64,000 nucleotides of DNA from Phytobacter massiliensis JC163 (GTDB lineage Bacteria; Pseudomonadota; Gammaproteobacteria; Enterobacterales; Enterobacteriaceae), in NCBI RefSeq assembly GCF_000321045.1, contig NZ_HE578945.1, positions 752,179 to 816,178 on the forward strand, given 5' to 3'. A program made the position numbers and the translations under genes. The notes under the pieces were generated by a model, which was given only the letters and a program-made list of their open reading frames with translations, searched no databases and had not been told where the DNA came from. Positions 1 to 10,978 of the stretch are shown here, one piece after another. Numbering within the stretch: position 1 is the first letter of the stretch; the number at the start of each line of letters is the position of its first letter.

Positions 1-1
1 G

Positions 2-418
2 ACCCTGACGGTGAACATGACGGTTACCAATGACTGTACGGCCATCAGCGCGCCCAATCTTAATTTTGGCAGCGCGCCGCTGGCGAAGAACTTCCCCACG
101 CTCTCGGGGTCTGTCGGCGTGACCTGCACAAAAGGCTATGCCTATACGGTGGGCATCAGTAATGGCAGCAACCCCAGTGGTAACGTGCGCCAGATGGCCA
201 GCGGCACTAACCGGCTAAGCTACGAGATCTACAAAGGCACCACCACCTCCCGCTGGGGCGCTGTCGGGGCGGAACGCTGGGCCAGCGCGGCGTCCTCTGC
301 CGTCAGCACCGACGGACTTCTGCGCACCTACAACTTCACCGCCCAGGTATTGCCCGGCCAGAACACGCCCCCCGGCGGCACCTACAGCGATACGCTGCTG
401 GTGGACCTGGCATTTTAG
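2..418 (+). CDS. Spore coat U (SCPU) domain protein, 3' part only
   Basis: C-terminal part of a secreted protein with a spore coat protein U domain, the fold of Csu-type chaperone-usher pilins and related matrix proteins. The frame is open from base 2, so the gene starts left of the window; the in-frame GTG at 11 is internal to the domain. Visible family features are the first beta strand followed by a cysteine (VTNDC), the NLNFG segment, a second cysteine (VTCTKG) that would pair with the first, and the terminal YSDTLLVDLAF strand that ends the domain. The rest of a csu-like operon would be expected upstream. It lies directly before the sigma-28 promoter of tar, where E. coli has cheW. Family assignment is confident; role as major or tip pilin cannot be decided. 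Confidence 0.85.
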   Translation, partial: TLTVNMTVTNDCTAISAPNLNFGSAPLAKNFPTLSGSVGVTCTKGYAYTVGISNGSNPSGNVRQMASGTNRLSYEIYKGTTTSRWGAVGAERWASAASSAVSTDGLLRTYNFTAQVLPGQNTPPGGTYSDTLLVDLAF

Positions 419-486
419 CGCCACGGCAGGTTTGCTCATTGCGCAGGCTGATTATTCAGCGTGCATGTAATTCCTTTTCGCAAACG

Positions 487-513
487 TAAAGTTCTCTACA
501 CCCTTGCCGATAA
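487..513 (+). promoter_or_regulatory. Sigma-28 (FliA) promoter of the tar operon
   Basis: TAAA at 487-490, a 15-base spacer and GCCGATAA at 506-513 match the flagellar class III consensus (TAAA-N15-GCCGATAA) exactly. It sits about 30 bases upstream of the tar start and should drive tar-tap-cheRBYZ. Confidence 0.9.
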
Positions 514-544
514 CACCGTTAACACGTTATCTGGAAGGTGTCGC

Positions 545-2209
545 ATGTTGAACCGTATTCGCGTAGTCACAATGTTGATGAGTGTACTGGTGGTCTTCGC
601 GCTGCTGCAGTTACTCTCTGGCGGACTGCTTTTTTCCTCACTCAAGCAAAACCAGCAGAGCTTTGCTGTCTCTAACGATCTGCGCACGCAGCAGACTGAA
701 CTGGCGAAAACCTGGGAGCTGATGCTGCAAACGCGCATCAACCTCAGCCGCTCTTCCGCGCGCATGATGATGGACCCGAACAACCAGCAGAGCAGCGCTA
801 AAACCGACTTGCTGAACAGCGCGAAAAAGAGCCTTGCCGAAGCCGCCCAGCACTATGACGCCTTCCGTGCGCTGCCCGCCATCCCGGAGATGGCGCAGGT
901 ACGCGGCCAGCTTGACGAAAAATACCAGGCTTACGCCGCCGGCCTTAGCGAACTGGTGCAGTTCCTGGAGAGCGGCAATATGGACGGCTTCTTCGCCCAG
1001 CCGACGCAGGGGATGCAAAACGCCCTTGGCGAGGCGATGGGCAACTATGCAAAGCTCAGCGAAAGCCTCTATCGCAACGCCTTTGATGAGAGCGTCAGCG
1101 ACTACCACTTCGCCAAATGGCAGATGGCGGGTCTTGCGCTGGCGCTGGTACTGGTGCTGCTGCTGGTCTGGTACGGCATCCGCCGCATTCTGCTGACGCC
1201 GCTTGGCGCGGTCATTGGCCACATCCGCGAAATTGCCGGGGGGAATCTTGCCCACCGCCTGACGGTAGAAGGGCGCAGTGAAATCACCGATCTGGCGCAA
1301 AGCGTCGACCATATGCAGCGCTCGCTGATTGAGACGGTAGCCAGCGTGCGCGCCAGCTCCGATGCCATTCACGCCGGCACCAGCGAAATTGCCGCCGGTA
1401 ATAACGATCTCTCCTCCCGTACCGAAGAGCAGGCCTCTGCGCTGGAACAGACCGCCGCCAGTATGGAAGAGCTCACCGCGACGGTGAAACAGAACGCGGA
1501 AAACGCCCGTCAGGCCTCGCTGCTGGCGGAAAGCGCCTCCGAGACCGCGGAGCGCGGCGGCAAAGTGGTGGACGGGGTGGTGAAAACCATGCACGACATC
1601 GCCGCCAGCTCGCAGAAAATCGCCGACATTACCGGCGTTATCGACGGGATTGCTTTCCAGACCAATATCCTTGCCCTTAACGCGGCGGTAGAAGCGGCGC
1701 GTGCGGGCGAACAGGGGCGCGGTTTCGCCGTGGTGGCCGGGGAAGTGCGCAACCTTGCCAGCCGCAGCGCTCAGGCGGCGAAAGAGATCAAGGCCCTGAT
1801 TGAAGACTCTGTCTCCCGCGTGGATACCGGCTCGGTGCTGGTGGAGAGCGCAGGGGAGACCATGAACGATATCGTCAACGCCGTCACCCGGGTTAACGAC
1901 ATCATGGGTGAGATTTCCTCGGCGTCGGACGAACAGAGCCGGGGTATCGACCAGGTTGCGCTGGCGGTCTCCGAAATGGATCGCGTCACGCAGCAAAACG
2001 CCTCGCTGGTACAACAATCCGCAGCCGCCGCGGCTGCGCTAGAAGAACAGGCCAGCAATTTAACCAGGGCGGTATCGCTATTCCGTCTTTCATCTGTACC
2101 TGCAAAAACCGCTCAGGAAACAGCAAGCCCGACCGCCGTCGCTGCGCCGACGGCTGTAAGAAGCCTACCGCTGACGACCGGGCAAGACGATAACTGGGAA
2201 ACTTTCTAG
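545..2209 (+). CDS. tar: Methyl-accepting chemotaxis protein II (aspartate receptor)
   Basis: Inner-membrane chemoreceptor of 554 residues (E. coli Tar has 553). TM1 is about residues 7-31, the periplasmic four-helix ligand domain about 32-190, TM2 about 191-213, then HAMP and the cytoplasmic signalling hairpin with the family core [20 protein letters not shown]. Arg64, Arg69, Arg73 and Thr154, the aspartate-binding residues of E. coli Tar, are all present at the same numbers. The protein ends in NWETF, the pentapeptide tether for CheR and CheB. The start at 545 follows GGAAGGTG and matches the E. coli N-terminus (MxNRIRVVT); an upstream in-frame start at 461 would precede the promoter and is rejected. 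First gene of the operon. Confidence 0.97.
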   Translation: MLNRIRVVTMLMSVLVVFALLQLLSGGLLFSSLKQNQQSFAVSNDLRTQQTELAKTWELMLQTRINLSRSSARMMMDPNNQQSSAKTDLLNSAKKSLAEAAQHYDAFRALPAIPEMAQVRGQLDEKYQAYAAGLSELVQFLESGNMDGFFAQPTQGMQNALGEAMGNYAKLSESLYRNAFDESVSDYHFAKWQMAGLALALVLVLLLVWYGIRRILLTPLGAVIGHIREIAGGNLAHRLTVEGRSEITDLAQSVDHMQRSLIETVASVRASSDAIHAGTSEIAAGNNDLSSRTEEQASALEQTAASMEELTATVKQNAENARQASLLAESASETAERGGKVVDGVVKTMHDIAASSQKIADITGVIDGIAFQTNILALNAAVEAARAGEQGRGFAVVAGEVRNLASRSAQAAKEIKALIEDSVSRVDTGSVLVESAGETMNDIVNAVTRVNDIMGEISSASDEQSRGIDQVALAVSEMDRVTQQNASLVQQSAAAAAALEEQASNLTRAVSLFRLSSVPAKTAQETASPTAVAAPTAVRSLPLTTGQDDNWETF

Positions 2210-2251
2210 CAGTATTACAGTGCGGCAGCGTGCCGCCAGATGGGAGCGTGG

Positions 2252-3850
2252 ATGTTAAATCGTATTCGTATCTCGACAACACTGTTTTTAATTTTGATCG
2301 TCTGCGGCGTGTTGCAGATTGGCAGTAACGGCCTCTCTTTCTGGGCATTCAGGGAGAGTACCGGGCATCTGGAAGAGCTGGAAAAGAGTAACCACCAGCG
2401 TAGCGCGTTGATGCAGACCCGCACTTCGCTTTTGCAGGCCAGCGCGGCGCTGAACAAAGCGGGCACGTTAACCGCGCTGAGTTACCCGCCGGATGACATT
2501 AAAGGGCTGATGAGCGAGGCGAAAGCCGATTTACAGGACGCGGATGGCCGGGTGAAAGAGTTCCTCGCCATTCCGGCGCTCTCGGAAGAGGGCACAAAAT
2601 TGCAGGCGGCGACCAAAGCGGCGTATGAGGCGTGGCACGGCGATCTGGCCCACCAGGCGACGTGGCTGGAAAACAACCAGCTCTCTGATTTTATGTCGGC
2701 GCCGGTGCAGCAGTCACAGGATGTGTTTGACGCCAATTTCAACGCCTGGCAGCAGCATATCAACCATTTTGTCGAAACGGCAAAAGTGGACGGCCAGCGC
2801 AATTATCAGCGTTCAGCGGTGATTTTTATCACCGTGGTGATTCTGGCGGCGCTGTTAACTTCCGCCTCGCTGTGGTGGTCGCGCCGGATGATTGTGCAGC
2901 CGCTGGCGATTGTCGGCGACCATTTTGACAGCATCGCCGAAGGCAATCTGGCGCGGCCTATCGTGGTGTACGGCAAGAACGAGATATCGGCCATTTTCGC
3001 CAGCCTGAAAAAGATGCAGGGGGCGCTGCGCGCTACGGTGAGCGATGTCCGGCAGGGCAGCTATGCGATGCACACCGGCATTGCTGAAATTGCCGAAGGC
3101 AACAATGACCTGTCGGCGCGAACCGAGCAGCAGGCCGCTTCGCTGGCGCAAACCGCCGCCAGCATGGAGGAGTTAACCGCCACCGTCGGTCAGAACGCCG
3201 ATAACGCGCGCCAGGCATCCGGCCTGGCCCAGAGCGCGGCGGAAACCGCGAAGAGAGGCGGGCAGCAGGCGTCGAATGTCGCCACTACCATGCACGACAT
3301 CGCCGCCAGTTCGCAAAAAATTGGCGACATTATCAGCGTCATTGACGGCATCGCCTTTCAGACCAATATCCTGGCGCTGAACGCGGCGGTAGAAGCGGCC
3401 CGCGCGGGCGAACAGGGCCGCGGCTTCGCAGTTGTGGCAGGGGAGGTACGTAACCTCGCCAGCCGCAGCGCCCAGGCGGCAAAAGAGATTAAGGGGCTGA
3501 TTGAAGAGTCGGTCTCGCGGGTGGAACAGGGGTCGAAGCTGGTGGATACCGCCGCGCAGACCATGACGGAGATCGTCCGTTCTGTTACCCAGGTGAATGA
3601 CATTATGGGCGAGATTGCGTCCGCGTCCGATGAACAACGTCGCGGCATAGAGCAGGTCGCTCAGGCCGTGAGCCAGATGGATCAGGTTACGCAACAGAAC
3701 GCGGCGCTGGTGGAAGAGGCCGCGGCGGCCACCGACCAGTTAGCGCACCAGGCGGATCATCTGACCTCGCTGGTGGCGGTATTTAACGTTGAAGAACACA
3801 GTGCGACACCAGAGCCGGCGCCCCCCAGGGCTGCGCCAGTTGTATCTTAA
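2252..3850 (+). CDS. tap: Methyl-accepting chemotaxis protein IV (dipeptide receptor)
   Basis: 532-residue chemoreceptor close to E. coli Tap (533), which senses dipeptides through the periplasmic dipeptide-binding protein DppA. N-terminal TM ([14 protein letters not shown]), periplasmic helical domain, second TM about residues 190-212, HAMP and signalling domain. The tail ends in APVVS like E. coli Tap and lacks the NWETF tether, so it is a low-abundance type receptor depending on Tar-class helpers for methylation. Start 2252 has GGGAG upstream; the in-frame ATG at 2240 overlaps that ribosome site and is not used. It lies 42 bases after tar. Salmonella lacks tap, so its presence argues against that genus. 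Confidence 0.95.
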   Translation: MLNRIRISTTLFLILIVCGVLQIGSNGLSFWAFRESTGHLEELEKSNHQRSALMQTRTSLLQASAALNKAGTLTALSYPPDDIKGLMSEAKADLQDADGRVKEFLAIPALSEEGTKLQAATKAAYEAWHGDLAHQATWLENNQLSDFMSAPVQQSQDVFDANFNAWQQHINHFVETAKVDGQRNYQRSAVIFITVVILAALLTSASLWWSRRMIVQPLAIVGDHFDSIAEGNLARPIVVYGKNEISAIFASLKKMQGALRATVSDVRQGSYAMHTGIAEIAEGNNDLSARTEQQAASLAQTAASMEELTATVGQNADNARQASGLAQSAAETAKRGGQQASNVATTMHDIAASSQKIGDIISVIDGIAFQTNILALNAAVEAARAGEQGRGFAVVAGEVRNLASRSAQAAKEIKGLIEESVSRVEQGSKLVDTAAQTMTEIVRSVTQVNDIMGEIASASDEQRRGIEQVAQAVSQMDQVTQQNAALVEEAAAATDQLAHQADHLTSLVAVFNVEEHSATPEPAPPRAAPVVS

Positions 3851-3868
3851 TCAGGTTGAGAAGACGCT

Positions 3869-4734
3869 ATGACATCATCCATGCCCAACGGGCAAACGTC
3901 GTTTATTTTGCAGCAGATGTCCCAGCGTCTCGCGCTCTCTGACGCGCATTTTCGGCGGATTTGCCAGCTTATCTATCAGCGCGCCGGGATCGTCCTTGCC
4001 GATCATAAGCGGGACATGGTCTACAACCGGCTGGTGCGGCGTCTGCGCACGCTCGGGCTGGATGATTTTGGCCGCTACCTGAGCATGCTGGAAGCGAACC
4101 AGAACAGCGCGGAGTGGCAGGCCTTTATCAACTCGCTGACCACCAACCTGACCGCTTTCTTCCGTGAGGCGCACCACTTTCCGGTGCTGGCGGATCACGC
4201 TCGCAAGCGGTCAGGGGAATATCGCGTCTGGAGCGCGGCGGCCTCGACGGGGGAAGAGCCCTACTCGATAGCCATCACCCTGGCCGATGCGCTGGGGATG
4301 GCGCCGGGACGCTGGAAGGTGATAGCCAGCGATATCGACACCGAAGTGCTGGAGAAGGCGCGCAGCGGCATCTACCGGTTGGATGAGCTGAAAACCCTCT
4401 CGCCCCAGCAGTTGCAGCGTTATTTCATGCGCGGCACCGGGCCGCACGCAGGCCTGGTTCGCGTACGGCAGGAGCTGGCGAACTATGTCGACTTCCAGTC
4501 GGTCAACCTGCTGGACAAACAGTACAACGTGCCGGGGCCGTTTGACGCCATATTTTGCCGCAACGTGATGATTTATTTCGATAAAACGACACAGCAAGAT
4601 ATCCTGCACCGCTTTGCGCCCCTGCTTAAGCCTGATGGATTACTCTTTGCCGGGCATTCGGAGAATTTCAGCAACCTCGTGCGCGAATTTAGCCTGCGTG
4701 GGCAGACGGTTTACGCGCTGAGTAAGGATAAAGC

Positions 4735-4738
<4 letters not shown>
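3869..4738 (+). CDS. cheR: Chemotaxis protein methyltransferase CheR
   Basis: SAM-dependent glutamate O-methyltransferase of 289 residues that methylates receptor adaptation sites. An N-terminal helical domain (about 15-90) precedes the Rossmann SAM domain (about 100-285), with the SAM-loop segment [13 protein letters not shown] and the later CRNVMIYF. It follows tap by 18 bases with an AGAAGACG ribosome site and its stop overlaps the cheB start (ATGA), which suggests translational coupling of the two opposing adaptation enzymes. E. coli CheR is 286 residues; the small excess lies at the N-terminus. Confidence 0.97.
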
Positions 4739-6190
<1,452 letters not shown>

Positions 6191-6197
6191 GGACGGG

Positions 6198-6845
6198 ATG
6201 ATGATTCAACCTTCAATGAAACCTGTGGAAGAGCATTCGCCCAGCGATATCATTGCCCGCATCGGCAGCCTGACGCGTATGCTGCGCGACAGCCTGCGTG
6301 AACTGGGGCTGGATCAGGCGATTGCCGAAGCGGCCGAGGCCATTCCCGATGCCCGCGACCGTCTGGATTATGTGGTGCAAATGACCGCCCAGGCGGCAGA
6401 GCGCGCCCTGAATAGCGTTGAGGCTTCTCAGCCGCATCAGGACGAGATGGAAAAAGGGGCCAAAGCGCTGAGTACGCGCTGGGATGCGTGGTTCGAAAAC
6501 CCGATTGAGCTGGCAGACGCCCGCGAGCTGGTGACCGACACGCGTAAATACCTTGCGGACGTGCCGGGTCACACCAGCTTCACCAACGCACAGCTGCTCG
6601 ATATCATGATGGCGCAGGATTTCCAGGACCTCACCGGTCAGGTTATCAAGCGGATGATGGACGTGATCCAGGAGATTGAGCGCCAGTTGCTGATGGTGCT
6701 GCTGGAGAACATGCCGGAGCCCGCCGCGCGCACCAAACGTGAAAACGAAAGCCTGCTTAACGGCCCGCAGCTCGACACCAGCAAAGCCGGTGTGGTTGCC
6801 AGCCAGGATCAGGTTGACGACCTGCTGGACAGCCTGGGTTTCTGA
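6198..6845 (+). CDS. cheZ: CheY phosphatase CheZ
   Basis: 215-residue cytoplasmic phosphatase that dephosphorylates CheY-P. Long helical hairpin with the catalytic segment DFQDLTGQ, giving Asp144 and Gln148 (Asp143/Gln147 in E. coli; one extra residue near the N-terminus), a flexible linker, and the C-terminal CheY-binding helix [12 protein letters not shown]. Two consecutive ATGs at 6198 and 6201 follow GGACGGG; the first gives MMIQPSMKP, paralleling E. coli MMQPSIKP. Last gene of the chemotaxis operon. A longer open frame from 6147 runs into cheY and is not used. Confidence 0.97.
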   Translation: MMIQPSMKPVEEHSPSDIIARIGSLTRMLRDSLRELGLDQAIAEAAEAIPDARDRLDYVVQMTAQAAERALNSVEASQPHQDEMEKGAKALSTRWDAWFENPIELADARELVTDTRKYLADVPGHTSFTNAQLLDIMMAQDFQDLTGQVIKRMMDVIQEIERQLLMVLLENMPEPAARTKRENESLLNGPQLDTSKAGVVASQDQVDDLLDSLGF

Positions 6846-6855
6846 CTTTCGCCCC

Positions 6856-6934
6856 CTCCCGGGTGCGGCTTGCGCCTTACCCGGGCTACGGTTTGGGTAG
6901 CCCGGATAAGGCGCGTCAGCGCCGCATCCGGGAG
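6856..6934. repeat. Pair of inverted REP elements (BIME)
   Basis: Two palindromic REP units face each other: about 6858-6890 (CCCGGGTGCGG ... CCCGGGCTAC) and about 6897-6934 (GTAGCCCGGATAAGGCG ... CGCATCCGGGA). Such pairs in intergenic space can stabilise upstream mRNA 3' ends and bind gyrase, IHF or Pol I. A similar pair lies at 13769-13836. Confidence 0.85.
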
Positions 6935-7093
6935 CCGCGATTACTGCGCTAAACTCCATACGATACCGCAATGCTGCGCAACTCGCCCCTGCGCCAAATC
7001 CCGAAAACCCCCCGTTTTTATGCCTTACTCTTGCCATTAGCCACGCTTGACTCTGGCAATATGTCATCAAATTTCTACCCGTGGATTTGAGCC

Positions 7094-8242
7094 GTGGCAG
7101 ACGACAGCGACGACAAAACAGAAGCCCCCACACCCCACCGACGAGAGAAGGCCCGTGAGGAAGGGCAGATCCCTCGCTCAAAGGAGCTGACTTCGCTGCT
7201 GATTCTGTTCATCGGCGTCGGCATCTTATGGGTCGGCGGCGAGGGTTTCGCCCGTCATCTGTCGGGCATCCTCAAATCAGGGCTGCGTTTTGATCACGCG
7301 ATTGTCAACGACCCGAAGCTCAGCTTCGGCCACGTCATTCTGCTGCTGAAAAGCGGGATGCTGGCGCTGCTGCCGCTGGTTACCGGCGTGGTGTTGATAG
7401 GTCTGGTCGCGCCGCCGCTGCTGGGCGGACTGGTTCTGAGCGGCAAATCGTTACGCTTTGACTTCGCCAAAATCAACCCGCTTTCCGGCCTTAAGCGCCT
7501 CTTCTCCGCTCAGGTGGTGGCGGAGCTGGTGAAGGCGCTGATGAAAACGGCGCTGATGGGGAGCGTGGCAGGGCTCTACCTCTGGCATAAGTGGCCGGAG
7601 ATTATGCGCCTGATGACCGAGTCGCCCGTGACGGCAATGGCCGACGCCCTCAATCTGGCGGGTATGTGCTGCCTGCTGGTGGTGATGTCGATAATCCCGA
7701 TGGTGGGCTTTGACGTCTTCTTCCAGATCTACAGCCACACGAAAAAGCTGCGCATGTCGAAGCAGGATATCCGCGACGAATATAAGCAGCAGGAGGGCGA
7801 CCCTCACGTTAAGGGGCGCATTCGCCAGATGCAAAGGGCGGCGGCGCGGCGTCGCATGATGGCCGATGTGCCAAAAGCCGACGTTATTGTCACTAACCCG
7901 ACCCATTACGCCGTCGCGCTGCAGTATGACGAGAACAAAATGAGCGCGCCAAAAGTGCTGGCCAAAGGGGCCGGACTGGTGGCGCTGCGCATCCGCGAGC
8001 TGGGTGCGGAAAACCGGATTCCGGTTCTGGAAGCGCCGCCGCTGGCGCGAGCGCTGTACCGCCACGCTGAAATTGGCCAGCAGATCCCCGGCCAGCTTTA
8101 CGCGGCGGTCGCCGAAGTACTGGCCTGGGTATGGCAGCTGAAACGCTGGCGCCTGGCCGGGGGGCAACGCCCTGCGACACCTGCAAATCTTCCGGTGCCC
8201 GAGGCGCTGGATTTTATGAACGAGAAGGACACTGATGAATAA
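7094..8242 (+). CDS. flhB: Flagellar export apparatus protein FlhB
   Basis: 382 residues, the E. coli length, with GTG start as in E. coli. N-terminal membrane domain with four hydrophobic segments between about 30 and 210, then the cytoplasmic FlhB-C domain carrying the NPTH self-cleavage site at residues 268-271. Cleavage between Asn and Pro switches export specificity from rod/hook to filament substrates. First gene of flhBAE; its stop overlaps the flhA start by 8 bases. A class II promoter activated by FlhDC is expected in the 248-base gap upstream, but I could not fix its boxes. Confidence 0.97.
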   Translation: MADDSDDKTEAPTPHRREKAREEGQIPRSKELTSLLILFIGVGILWVGGEGFARHLSGILKSGLRFDHAIVNDPKLSFGHVILLLKSGMLALLPLVTGVVLIGLVAPPLLGGLVLSGKSLRFDFAKINPLSGLKRLFSAQVVAELVKALMKTALMGSVAGLYLWHKWPEIMRLMTESPVTAMADALNLAGMCCLLVVMSIIPMVGFDVFFQIYSHTKKLRMSKQDIRDEYKQQEGDPHVKGRIRQMQRAAARRRMMADVPKADVIVTNPTHYAVALQYDENKMSAPKVLAKGAGLVALRIRELGAENRIPVLEAPPLARALYRHAEIGQQIPGQLYAAVAEVLAWVWQLKRWRLAGGQRPATPANLPVPEALDFMNEKDTDE

Positions 8243-10313
8243 TCTGGCGGCAAAGTTGCGACTCCCTGGCAACTTCAAATCCACGCAGTGGCAAATTCTG
8301 GCCGGGCCAGTACTTATTCTGCTTATCCTGTCGATGATGGTACTGCCGTTACCGGCATTCGTGCTCGATTTGCTGTTTACCTTCAATATCGCGCTGTCGA
8401 TCATGGTGCTGCTGGTGGCGATGTTCACCCAGAAGACCCTGGAATTTGCCGCCTTTCCCACCGTACTGCTCTTTACCACGCTGCTGCGCCTGGCGCTGAA
8501 CGTGGCCTCGACGCGTATCATTCTGATGGAAGGGCACACCGGCGGCGCGGCGGCGGGCAAGGTGGTGGAGGCCTTCGGCCACTTCCTCGTCGGCGGTAAC
8601 TTCGCCATCGGTATCGTGGTGTTTATCATCCTCGTTATCATCAACTTTATGGTTATCACCAAGGGTGCGGGGCGTATCGCCGAAGTGGGCGCGCGGTTTG
8701 TGCTTGACGGCATGCCCGGCAAACAGATGGCTATCGACGCCGACCTTAACGCCGGGCTGATTGGCGAGGAAGAGGCGAAGAAGCGCCGTTCCGAGGTGAC
8801 CCAGGAGGCCGATTTCTACGGCTCGATGGACGGTGCAAGTAAGTTCGTGCGCGGCGATGCTATCGCTGGCATCCTCATTATGGTGATTAACGTTATCGGC
8901 GGGCTGCTGGTGGGCGTTCTGCAGCACAACATGGACGTTGGCAGCGCGGCGGAGAGTTACACCCTGCTCACCATCGGCGATGGCCTGGTGGCGCAGATCC
9001 CGGCGCTGGTTATCTCGACTGCCGCCGGCGTGATTGTTACTCGCGTAGCCAATGATGAAGATGTGGGCCAGCAGATGGTCGGTCAGCTCTTTACCAACCC
9101 GCGGGTCATGGTACTGAGCGCCGCGGTACTGGGGCTGTTGGGCCTGGTGCCGGGCATGCCGAACTTTGTCTTTCTGCTTTTTACCGCTGCGCTACTGGGG
9201 CTCGCCTGGTGGCTGCGCGGTAAACAGCAGCAGGGGCCAGCCGAAGCGACGCCGGTTAAGATGCCGGAGAACAACCAGGCCGTCGAGGCGACGTGGAACG
9301 ACGTCCAGCTGGAGGATTCGCTGGGCATGGAGGTGGGCTATCGCCTTATCCCGATGGTGGACTTTCAGCAGGATGGCGAGCTGCTGGGGCGTATCCGCAG
9401 TATTCGTAAGAAGTTCGCCCAGGATATGGGCTTCCTGCCGCCGGTCGTGCACATTCGTGACAATATGGACCTGCCGCCCGCGCGCTATCGCATCCTGATG
9501 AAAGGGGTGGAAGTGGGCAGCGGGGACGCCTATCCGGGACGCTGGCTGGCCATCAACCCCGGCACCGCCGCAGGGACTCTGCCCGGCGAACCGACCACCG
9601 ATCCGGCCTTTGGCCTGGCGGCTATCTGGATTGAAAGCGCCCTGAAAGAGCAGGCGCAGATCCAGGGCTATACCGTGGTGGAAGCCAGTACCGTGGTGGC
9701 GACCCATCTTAACCATCTGATTGGGCAGTTCGCGCCGGAGCTGTTTGGCCGCCAGGAGGCCCAGCAGCTGCTCGACCGCGTCACCCAGGAGATGCCGAAG
9801 CTTACCGAAGACCTGGTGCCGGGCGTGGTGACCCTGACCACCCTGCACAAAGTCCTGCAAAACCTGCTGGCGGAAAAAGTGCCTATCCGCGATATGCGCA
9901 CCATCCTGGAGACGCTGGCGGAGCATGCGCCGCTGCAGAACGACCCGAACGAACTCACTACGGTAGTGCGCGTTGCGCTGGGTCGTGCGATTACCCAGCA
10001 GTGGTTCCCTGGCAGCGGCGAAGTGCAGGTCATCGGTCTCGACGCTCCGCTGGAGCGCCTGCTGTTGCAGGCTCTGCAGGGCGGCGGCGGGCTGGAACCG
10101 GGCCTCGCGGACCGACTGCTGGAGCAAACCCAGGAGGCGCTTTCACGCCAGGAGATGCTGGGCGCGCCGCCGGTGCTGCTGGTCAACCATGCGCTGCGCC
10201 CGCTGCTGTCGCGCTTCCTGCGCCGCAGCCTGCCGCAGCTGGTTGTCCTGTCGAACCTGGAGCTGTCCGACAATCGCCACATTCGTATGACCGCCACCAT
10301 TGGAGGACGCTAA
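8235..10313 (+). CDS. flhA: Flagellar export apparatus protein FlhA
   Basis: 692 residues. The N-terminal half carries about eight TM segments forming the export gate, with the conserved FHIPEP-family loop (VITKGAGRIAEVGARFVLDG, about residues 140-160). The C-terminal cytoplasmic domain from about 330 binds chaperone-substrate complexes and FliH/FliI/FliJ. Works with FlhB in the proton-driven export gate. The start overlaps flhB and the stop overlaps flhE by one base (TAATG). Confidence 0.97.
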   Translation: MNNLAAKLRLPGNFKSTQWQILAGPVLILLILSMMVLPLPAFVLDLLFTFNIALSIMVLLVAMFTQKTLEFAAFPTVLLFTTLLRLALNVASTRIILMEGHTGGAAAGKVVEAFGHFLVGGNFAIGIVVFIILVIINFMVITKGAGRIAEVGARFVLDGMPGKQMAIDADLNAGLIGEEEAKKRRSEVTQEADFYGSMDGASKFVRGDAIAGILIMVINVIGGLLVGVLQHNMDVGSAAESYTLLTIGDGLVAQIPALVISTAAGVIVTRVANDEDVGQQMVGQLFTNPRVMVLSAAVLGLLGLVPGMPNFVFLLFTAALLGLAWWLRGKQQQGPAEATPVKMPENNQAVEATWNDVQLEDSLGMEVGYRLIPMVDFQQDGELLGRIRSIRKKFAQDMGFLPPVVHIRDNMDLPPARYRILMKGVEVGSGDAYPGRWLAINPGTAAGTLPGEPTTDPAFGLAAIWIESALKEQAQIQGYTVVEASTVVATHLNHLIGQFAPELFGRQEAQQLLDRVTQEMPKLTEDLVPGVVTLTTLHKVLQNLLAEKVPIRDMRTILETLAEHAPLQNDPNELTTVVRVALGRAITQQWFPGSGEVQVIGLDAPLERLLLQALQGGGGLEPGLADRLLEQTQEALSRQEMLGAPPVLLVNHALRPLLSRFLRRSLPQLVVLSNLELSDNRHIRMTATIGGR

Positions 10314-10705
10314 TGCGCAAAGTACTGCTGCTGGTCGCACTGCCGTTGTTTGCTCACGCCGCCGGAGAGGGGGCGTGGCAGGCCAGTGGAATGGGGATTA
10401 CCCTTAGCCATCGGGGGCAGTCGATCTCCTCGCGCCCGCTGGCCTCTTCGCAGCCGGTCAGCGGCCAGATGACGCTTATCGCATGGCGCTATGTTCTGAA
10501 CGGACCCACGCCAGCCGGGCTGCGGGTACGCCTCTGTTCGCAGGTTCGCTGCGTACAGCTTGAGGGCCAGAGCGGCACCACCCGCGGGCTGGATGGCGTT
10601 GACGCCAGCGAGCCGCTGCGCTTCGTCTGGGAAGTGCCCGGCGGCGGCAGGCTGATCCCGGCGTTAAATGTCCGCAGTAATCAGGTTATCGTTAACTACC
10701 GGTAA
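10313..10705 (+). CDS. flhE: Flagellar protein FlhE
   Basis: 130-residue periplasmic protein with an N-terminal signal peptide (KVLLLVALPLFAHAA, cut after about residue 16). Two cysteines (RLCSQVRC, about residues 74-79) likely form a disulfide. In E. coli and Salmonella FlhE is linked to control of proton leakage through the export gate and to swarming. The frame is fixed by the TAATG overlap with flhA and by GGAGG just upstream. Last gene of flhBAE. The yecT gene that follows flhE in E. coli K-12 is absent. Confidence 0.95.
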   Translation: MRKVLLLVALPLFAHAAGEGAWQASGMGITLSHRGQSISSRPLASSQPVSGQMTLIAWRYVLNGPTPAGLRVRLCSQVRCVQLEGQSGTTRGLDGVDASEPLRFVWEVPGGGRLIPALNVRSNQVIVNYR

Positions 10706-10789
10706 TCGCTCGCCTTTTCGCCAGCCGTCATGCACATTTTTTGCAATATGGCGGCTGGATCGCAATATCCGGCCCCGTCTTTTGAATCA

Positions 10790-10810
10790 TCAGAAACACT
10801 GTTTTATAAA
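10790..10810 (+). promoter_or_regulatory. KdgR-type operator upstream of the GPH transporter
   Basis: The sequence CAGAAACACTGTTTTATAAA (10791-10810) fits the enterobacterial KdgR pattern (RAAAC-N-GTTTYA dyad) about 170 bases before the transporter start. KdgR is an IclR-family repressor released by 2-keto-3-deoxygluconate; its gene lies at 60479-61270. A remote promoter or long leader is implied. Site assigned by eye. Confidence 0.65.
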
Positions 10811-10978
10811 TCAGTGAAGCGCGTTGTCACACTCTTTGCTTTTTTGCCAGTCTCACCACTTTGATGGCAGAAACAGAAAGGTTTCCAGATGCACATACTT
10901 TTACTTTAGCCGTGTAAACATTACCTCTGATAAAGCCGGATTGTCAGAGGTCCCTCAAAACGAACAGGGTTGACGGCA

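Noticed and set aside
638..2017. Long minus-strand open frame (459 codons) opposite tar
   Set aside because: Antisense shadow of a GC-rich gene; no ribosome site or family features. Tar on the plus strand is certain.
10814..10830. CRP-like GTGA...TCAC sequence near the transporter
   Set aside because: Spacing is nine bases, not six, so it does not fit a CRP site.
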